Assembly (NCBI RefSeq): GCF_030406325.1
Contig: NZ_JAUEQY010000001.1
Span: forward strand, 62,001 to 126,000
DNA from: Actinomadura sp. DC4
GTDB lineage: Bacteria > Actinomycetota > Actinomycetes > Streptosporangiales > Streptosporangiaceae
DNA: 64,000 nucleotides
Reading direction: 5' to 3'
The position numbers and the translations under genes are program-made. The notes below the pieces were generated by a model that made no database searches, was not told the DNA's origin, and saw only the letters and a list, made by a program, of their open reading frames with translations. Of the stretch, positions 56,440 through 64,000 are shown in pieces; position 1 is the stretch's first letter, and each line of letters starts with the position of its first letter.

Positions 56440-57561
56440 TCAGTCCTCGGTGATGGCCGCCAGGCGTTCGAGCGCGCCGGTGAACTCCTCGATCATGTCG
56501 TACACGACCTGGCGTGCGGGTTTGACCGCGTTCATCTGGCCCACGACCTGACCGACGAAGTAGTTGGCCAGCCGCCGGGCGCCCTCGTTGCCGTTCTCGG
56601 CGGCCTTGCCGATCGGCTGCATCGCGCCCTCGGCGACGATCATCTGCAGCGGCATCGGCAGCGCGCCGGGGCTGTCGGGGGACTCGTCCCACTCCTCGGT
56701 CCAGGAGGAGCGCAGCTGCCGCGCGGGCTTGCCCGTACGGGACCGGGAGCGGACCGTGTCGGATGAGGTGGCGGCGAGCATCTTGGCCTTGACCGCCGGG
56801 AGCGTCTCGGCCTCCTCGGTGGTCAGCCAGACCGACCCGCACCACACGCCCTGGGCGCCCAGCGCCATCGCCGCGGCCATCTGGCGGCCGCCGGCGATGC
56901 CGCCCGCCGCGAGGACGGGCAGCGGCGCCACGGCGTCGACGACCTCCGGGACGAGGACCATCGTGGAGATCTCCCCGGTGTGGCCGCCGGCCTCGGAGCC
57001 CTGCGCGACGATCAGGTCCGCGCCCGCCGCGACCTGGCGGAGCGCGTGGTCGACCGTGCCCACGAGCGCGGCGACCGGCACGCCCGCGGCCCGCGCCCGC
57101 TCGACCATGACGGGCGGCGGGGGGCCGAGCGCGCTCGCGATGAGCCGGATCGGGTGGTTCAGCGCGACGTCGATCAGCTCGGTGGCGCCCTCCTTGGTGA
57201 CCTGGCGGCCGGCGCCCCGCCCGCGGGCGGGGTCCAGGTCGGGCACCGGCACGCCGTACCGCTCGAAGATCCCGGCGAGGAACTCCCAGTGCCGCGCCGG
57301 GATCGCCGACAGCAGGTCGCCGGTGCCCTCCGCCTCCTTGGCGATCTTGCCGGGGACCAGGACGTCGACGCCGTACGGGCGGCCGCCCACGTGGTCGTCG
57401 ATCCAGCGCAGCTCCTCGTCGAGGTGCTCGGGGGAGAAGGCGACCGCGCCGAGCACGCCGAGACCGCCCGCGTTCGTGACCGCGGCCACGACGTCACGGC
57501 AGTGGCTGAAGGCGAACAGCGGGAACTCGATCCCGAACGTCTTGCACACATCTGTCCTCAT
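56440..57561 (-). CDS. Nitronate-monooxygenase-like flavoprotein
   Basis: A 373-residue FMN-binding TIM barrel of the NMO/2-nitropropane dioxygenase superfamily. Motifs are FGIEFPLFAFSH at the start, NAGGLGVLGA, AQGSEAGGHTGE near residue 188 with the conserved His, and LAAGGIAGGRQMAAAMALGA for FMN phosphate. Members of this group in actinobacteria include nitronate oxidases and acyl-CoA pathway enzymes; the neighbours (thiolase, DUF35, crotonase) favour an acyl-CoA role. Start ATG overlaps the DUF35 stop by four bases. Confidence 0.88.
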   Translation of the reverse strand: MRTDVCKTFGIEFPLFAFSHCRDVVAAVTNAGGLGVLGAVAFSPEHLDEELRWIDDHVGGRPYGVDVLVPGKIAKEAEGTGDLLSAIPARHWEFLAGIFERYGVPVPDLDPARGRGAGRQVTKEGATELIDVALNHPIRLIASALGPPPPVMVERARAAGVPVAALVGTVDHALRQVAAGADLIVAQGSEAGGHTGEISTMVLVPEVVDAVAPLPVLAAGGIAGGRQMAAAMALGAQGVWCGSVWLTTEEAETLPAVKAKMLAATSSDTVRSRSRTGKPARQLRSSWTEEWDESPDSPGALPMPLQMIVAEGAMQPIGKAAENGNEGARRLANYFVGQVVGQMNAVKPARQVVYDMIEEFTGALERLAAITED

Positions 57562-57947
57562 CCGCGGCGCTCCTCGAAGACCGGATGGCTCTCGCCCTCA
57601 TCAGGATGGACGAATCTGACGCGCAGGGGCAGGCCCTCGCGCGGCCCGGCCACCGAGGCGAGCCGCGCGTACATCCAGGGTCCCTCCGCGAGCTCGACCA
57701 GGGCCAGCGGCGCCGGCGGGCCCGTACGGGAGCGGGCGACCGCCCAGGAGACCAGGACGGCCTCCCCGCTCGCCTCGGCCCAGGCGAGGTCGCCGGCGCC
57801 GCAGCCCGCGCAGCCGGTCGCGTCCGGGGCGTACCAGCGCCCGCACGCCTCGCAGCGCCGCGTCATCAGCCGGTCCTCGGCCGCGCCGTCGAAGAACGGG
57901 TCGGTACGGCCGTCGCGGCGGATCACGCCGATCGCGTCTTCGGTCAT
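57558..57947 (-). CDS. Zn-ribbon/OB-fold protein (DUF35 family)
   Basis: 129 residues: a rubredoxin-like zinc ribbon (CEACGRWYAPDATGCAGCG, about 31-49) and an OB-fold (about 58-125). DUF35 proteins bind acyl-CoA and form complexes with SCP2-type thiolases or hydratases. The gene overlaps the upstream thiolase (ATGA) and the downstream flavoprotein, so a thiolase/DUF35 complex is likely. ATG 57947 follows AAGGGACGA. Confidence 0.92.
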   Translation of the reverse strand: MTEDAIGVIRRDGRTDPFFDGAAEDRLMTRRCEACGRWYAPDATGCAGCGAGDLAWAEASGEAVLVSWAVARSRTGPPAPLALVELAEGPWMYARLASVAGPREGLPLRVRFVHPDEGESHPVFEERRG

Positions 57948-59113
57948 CGTCGTCCCTTCGTGTGCGGGCTGAGGACCAGCGTCGCGTGGTGGTCGAGGAT
58001 GCCGCCGTTGCCGCTGACGAGGATCACCTCGTTGCGCGGGGCCTGGCGGTCGCCGCCGTCGCCGCGCGCCTGGATCACCGCCTCCGAGAGCGGGGTCATG
58101 CCCCACATGTAGTACGACGAGAGCTGCCCGCCGCCGGTGTTGACCGGCAGCGCGCCGCCGGGGCCCAGCGCGCCGCTCGCCGCGAACGGGCCGCCCTCGC
58201 CCTTGGCGCAGAAGCCGTAGTCCTCCAGCGTCACCAGGACGGTGAAGGTGTAGCAGTCATAGAGCTGGCAGAGGTCGACGTCGGCCGTGGTGATCCCGGC
58301 CATCTTCATCGCGGCCGGGCCGGACAGGGCTGCGCCGGTGGTCAGCCCGAAGTCGCTGCCGCGCGCCATGGCCCGCCCCGGGTGGCCCTGGGCCCAGCCC
58401 CAGACGTGCACGGGCGGCCGGGCCAGGTCGCGGGCGCGCTCGGCGCTCGTGACGATCACCGCGACGCCGCCGTTGGAGACGAGGCAGCAGTCGAGCAGGT
58501 GCAGCGGCTCGACGACCCAGCGGGACTCCTGGTGGTCGCGCAGGGAGATCGGGTCGCGCATCTGGGCGAGGGGGTTGCCGGCCGCCCAGGCGCGGGTGGC
58601 GACCGCGATCGCGCCGAGCTGCTCGCTGGTGGTGCCGTACCGCTCCATGTGCCGGCGCGCGGCGAGCGCGTAGAACGCGTTGACGCTGCGGAACCCCAGC
58701 GCCGCCTGCAGACCGCCGTACCCGTGCCACTCGGCGGCGTCGCGGTGGTAGGCGGAGCCGGAGGAGCGTTCCGGGCGCAGCGGCGCGTCGGAGAACACGC
58801 AGGCGACGGCCGAGGCCGCGCCGTTCTGGACCGCGGCGGCGGCGTAGGAGACCATCGCGACGGCGGTGGCGCCGAAGGAGTTCATCTGGGTGAGCAGCCG
58901 CAGGTCGCGCAGACCGAGCGCGCCGGCCAGCTCGATGCCGGGCGAGCCGGACAGGCCAGTGCTGACGATCAGCCCGTCAAGGTCGGCGAGGGGGAGGCCG
59001 GCGTCGTCGGCTGCGGCGCGTACGGCGTCGGCGGCCAGCCGGCGGGGGCTGCGGCCGTAGACCTTGCCGAGTTCGGTCATGCCCAGTCCGGCGATCGCCG
59101 TGTCTGCCGTCAC
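57944..59113 (-). CDS. SCP2/SCPx-type thiolase (lipid-transfer-like acetyl-CoA acetyltransferase)
   Basis: A 389-residue thiolase-fold protein. Features are AIAGLGMTELGKVYGRS at the start, the nucleophile region (LTQMNSFGATAVAMVSYAAA), in which Ser or Asn stands where classical thiolases have Cys, and the C-terminal LYDCYTFTVLVTLEDYGFC and NTGGGQLSSYY blocks of the SCPx group. It may carry out retro-aldol or thiolytic cleavage of branched or sterol-derived acyl-CoA in partnership with the DUF35 protein. It leads the minus-strand operon; GTG 59113 is the start. Confidence 0.9.
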   Translation of the reverse strand: MTADTAIAGLGMTELGKVYGRSPRRLAADAVRAAADDAGLPLADLDGLIVSTGLSGSPGIELAGALGLRDLRLLTQMNSFGATAVAMVSYAAAAVQNGAASAVACVFSDAPLRPERSSGSAYHRDAAEWHGYGGLQAALGFRSVNAFYALAARRHMERYGTTSEQLGAIAVATRAWAAGNPLAQMRDPISLRDHQESRWVVEPLHLLDCCLVSNGGVAVIVTSAERARDLARPPVHVWGWAQGHPGRAMARGSDFGLTTGAALSGPAAMKMAGITTADVDLCQLYDCYTFTVLVTLEDYGFCAKGEGGPFAASGALGPGGALPVNTGGGQLSSYYMWGMTPLSEAVIQARGDGGDRQAPRNEVILVSGNGGILDHHATLVLSPHTKGRR

Positions 59114-59256
59114 GCGCCCTCCCTCGTTGCCTCCTCCACGTTACCGAATCGGATTCGGGTTCGACCAGGCGGTCATCGGGCGTTCTCCGCCACGTTCAGG
59201 GCCATCGCCATGCGCCCCCGGGCCCGGCAGGGCCCACGGGATACACGGATACACGG

Positions 59257-60315
<1,059 letters not shown>

Positions 60316-60388
60316 TCATGACCCGGTTAAATTGCGAGTGATACGCCACACGTTCCCTGACATGGCAGACAGCCTGGCGAGACGCCCT

Positions 60389-60394
60389 TAGAGT
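60389..60394 (+). promoter_or_regulatory. Candidate -10 box of the coiled-coil gene (leaderless)
   Basis: TAGAGT ends seven bases before GTG 60402, with no Shine-Dalgarno sequence. Confidence 0.5.
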
Positions 60395-60401
60395 TCCCTA
60401 T

Positions 60402-62132
60402 GTGAGCGATCTCAATGGTTCGGGCGGTTCCTACGCCGGGGAAGGCGGCAGCTCATCATGGTTGCCCAAAAACGGGGCCCGGCCGTCCCATGGAGGAAAC
60501 GTGGATCAACCGGGTGAGGTCGTCGACCGGCTGCGCCAGATGGCGGACATGCTCGCCGGCGCGCTGGCGCAGGGGGAGCAGAAGGTCGCCGAGGCCAAGC
60601 AGGAGTCCGCGGTCCAGATCGCTGCGGTCCAGGCGGAGCACGAGAAGACCAAGCAGGAGGCGTCCTCGGCCTGGCAGGAGGTCGACCGCCACCGCACGCA
60701 GGCCCAGCAGGCGCAGGCCACCGCGCGCCAGATGCTGGCCGAGCGTGAGAGCGCCAAGCAGGACGCCGCCGCCGCGCTGCAGGAGCTCGAGCGCGCCCGC
60801 GCGCAGCACGACCAGCTGGACCACCGTGCCGAGCAGGCCGAGGCCGCCGTACGCCAGCTGATGACCGAGCGCGAGTCCGCCCAGCGCGACGCCGCCGCGA
60901 TGCGCCAGGAGGCGCAGGCCGTACGGCAGCAGAAGGAGCAGGCCGAGGCGACCGCGCGTCAGCTCATGGCCGAGCGTGAGAGCGCCAAGCAGGACGCCGC
61001 CGCCATGCAGCAGGAGCTCGAGCGCGTGCGCGCCCAGCTCGAGGAGATGAACCAGCGCGTCGAGCACTCCGAGGCCGCCGTACGCCAGGCGATCTCCGAG
61101 CGCGAGGCGGCCAAGCAGGAGGCCAACACCGGCTGGCAGGAGGGCCTGCGGGCCCGCGCGCAGGCCGAGCAGTCCGAGGCCGCGATGCGGCAGGCGATCT
61201 CCGAGCGCGACAACGCCCAGCGTGAGGCGGTCGGGGCCCGGCAGGAGACCGACCAGGCCCTCGCCCAGGCCCGTACGGCCGAGCAGCGCGCCGAGCAGTC
61301 CGAGGCCGCCGTGCGCCAGATGATGTCCGAGCGGGAGAACGCCCAGCGCGAGGCCGCGGCCGCGTGGCAGGACGCCGAGCGGCTGCGCACCCAGGCCGAG
61401 CAGTCCGAGAACGCCATGCGGCAGGCCATGGTCGAGCGCGACCAGTCGCGGTCGCAGGCCGAGCAGTTCGAGGCCGCCGCGCGGCAGGCGATGGCCGAGC
61501 GCGACCAGATGCGCGAGGACCGCGACGAGGCGCACCGCTCCGCGGGCGAGGCCCAGACGGGTCGCAAGGCGCTCGAGGGCGAGCGCGACCGCATCTCCAA
61601 GCACGCCGCCGAGGTCGCGCAGGCGCTGGAGACCGCGCACGCCGAGCTGAACACCCTGCGCGCCAAGGCCGCCGACCTCGAGGTCGTGGCCAAGGACGCC
61701 GAAGACTCCCGGCGCCGCGCCCAGGACCTCGACAACGAACGCCGGCGGATACTCGAGCAGGCCAAGCAGGCCGAGAACCACCGTGACTCGGCCGAACTGG
61801 CGCAGGCGCGGCTCTCCTCGGAGCTGGCCCAGACCCAGCAGCGGGTCGAGAGCGCCACCCGCGAGCGCGACCAGGCGCTCTCCCAGGCGCGCCAGGCGAG
61901 CAGCGAGCGCGACTCGATCGCCGGCAAGCTCAAGGAGCGCGAGGAGTGGGTGGACCAGCTCGCCGAGGCGGTCACCCAGCAGCGCGAGGCGCTGTCCGCG
62001 CTGTCGTCCGAGCGCGACCAGGCGCGGAGCTCGGCTGACCAGGCCAGGAAGCTCATCGACGAGCTGACAGGTCAGCTGCGCACGATGCCGCCGGGCGCGG
62101 CGAGCGGAAGTTACGCCGGGGGCTACGGCTGA
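60402..62132 (+). CDS. Long coiled-coil protein with strict heptad super-repeat
   Basis: 576 residues, no signal peptide or membrane helix. A Gly/Ser-rich head (1-36) is followed by about 510 residues of Ala/Glu/Gln/Arg-rich coiled coil and a short Gly/Tyr tail (SYAGGYG) that echoes the head (GSYAGEGG). Residues 74-360 are built from alternating 35- and 42-residue units beginning RQxxxERExA. It resembles bacterial intermediate-filament-like or DivIVA-associated scaffold proteins in style only; I cannot assign a family. GTG 60402 fits a leaderless start. It precedes pyrG, with about 120 bases between. Confidence 0.88.
   Translation: MSDLNGSGGSYAGEGGSSSWLPKNGARPSHGGNVDQPGEVVDRLRQMADMLAGALAQGEQKVAEAKQESAVQIAAVQAEHEKTKQEASSAWQEVDRHRTQAQQAQATARQMLAERESAKQDAAAALQELERARAQHDQLDHRAEQAEAAVRQLMTERESAQRDAAAMRQEAQAVRQQKEQAEATARQLMAERESAKQDAAAMQQELERVRAQLEEMNQRVEHSEAAVRQAISEREAAKQEANTGWQEGLRARAQAEQSEAAMRQAISERDNAQREAVGARQETDQALAQARTAEQRAEQSEAAVRQMMSERENAQREAAAAWQDAERLRTQAEQSENAMRQAMVERDQSRSQAEQFEAAARQAMAERDQMREDRDEAHRSAGEAQTGRKALEGERDRISKHAAEVAQALETAHAELNTLRAKAADLEVVAKDAEDSRRRAQDLDNERRRILEQAKQAENHRDSAELAQARLSSELAQTQQRVESATRERDQALSQARQASSERDSIAGKLKEREEWVDQLAEAVTQQREALSALSSERDQARSSADQARKLIDELTGQLRTMPPGAASGSYAGGYG
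60621..61481 (+). repeat. In-frame DNA repeat coding for 35/42-residue coiled-coil units
   Basis: Units start at residues 74 (35), 109 (42), 151 (35), 186 (42), 228 (35), 263 (42), 305 (35) and 340 (21). Each 42+35 pair is 77 residues, or 231 bases, so three near-identical pairs follow the first 35-residue unit. All unit lengths are multiples of seven. Confidence 0.85.
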
Positions 62133-62213
62133 TCTGCTCGGCCCGACGCTGATCAGGCGCATCGCCTGTTATTCTGGTGGCCCGTGGAGATTGGCCGTTC
62201 ACCGATCAGGTGA

Positions 62214-64000
<1,787 letters not shown>

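Noticed and set aside
60621-61481. Periodic DNA repeats that might suggest a CRISPR or minisatellite
   Set aside because: The repeats are in frame within a coiled-coil gene, contiguous and without unique spacers.

Overview
The window is a 64 kb stretch of a very GC-rich genome with GTG, TTG and ATG starts, heavy use of C or G at third codon positions, 4-base ATGA/GTGA gene overlaps and many genes that seem to start directly at the transcript 5' end. The gene order (hisI, trpCBA, lgt, gltBD, pyk, ANTAR regulator pdtaR, livJHMGF, polA, rpsA, coaE, uvrB, pyrG) is the conserved core order of filamentous Actinobacteria. I infer an actinomycete, probably of the Streptosporangiales/Thermomonosporaceae type, but the sequence alone does not fix the genus.

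Layout. 1-2792: two subunits of an asymmetric heterodimeric ABC exporter, the first cut by the window edge. 2793-3330: a cold-shock gene with a structured leader. 3458-10245: a his/trp cluster (hisI, Trp-operon membrane protein, DUF2752 protein, trpC, trpB, trpA), broken by about 2.2 kb of mostly non-coding DNA around an atypical response regulator and lacking trpE. 10345-13672: envelope genes (MauE/DoxX-like, DsbA-like, lgt, VIT1-like metal transporter). 13766-16788: three tandem, related, membrane-anchored proteins of unknown function. 16957-23002: gltBD. 23211-27172: YceI protein, a secreted phosphoesterase/beta-propeller pair, and a PfpI/DJ-1 protein. 27317-30712: pyk, an HTH-LAGLIDADG protein beside an unusual tRNA with anticodon CAA, and pdtaR. 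30982-35941: the branched-chain amino-acid ABC transporter operon. 35944-42419: a lipoprotein, a thioesterase, polA, a non-coding tandem repeat and a polysaccharide deacetylase. 42626-50376: rpsA, a membrane EEP-fold protein, an acetyltransferase, coaE, a GDPD phosphodiesterase and uvrB. 50385-51560: a cluster of broken gene fragments. 51928-59113 (minus strand): a second cold-shock gene with the same leader as the first, then an enoyl-CoA hydratase, a B12/radical SAM protein, a two-component system, a nitronate-monooxygenase-like flavoprotein, a DUF35 protein and a thiolase. 59257-64000: proline iminopeptidase, a heptad-repeat coiled-coil protein, pyrG and the start of a NUDIX gene.

Most genes are housekeeping: tryptophan, histidine, glutamate, CTP and CoA synthesis, glycolysis, DNA replication and repair, translation and lipoprotein maturation. 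The least explained material is the shared leader of the two cold-shock genes, the tandem paralog trio with a fixed cysteine spacing, the strict 42/35-residue coiled-coil repeat, the class I tRNA with a leucine anticodon beside an HTH-LAGLIDADG gene, the gene graveyard after uvrB, and the acyl-CoA/radical SAM/two-component block. I see no CRISPR array, no intact insertion sequence and no phage module.
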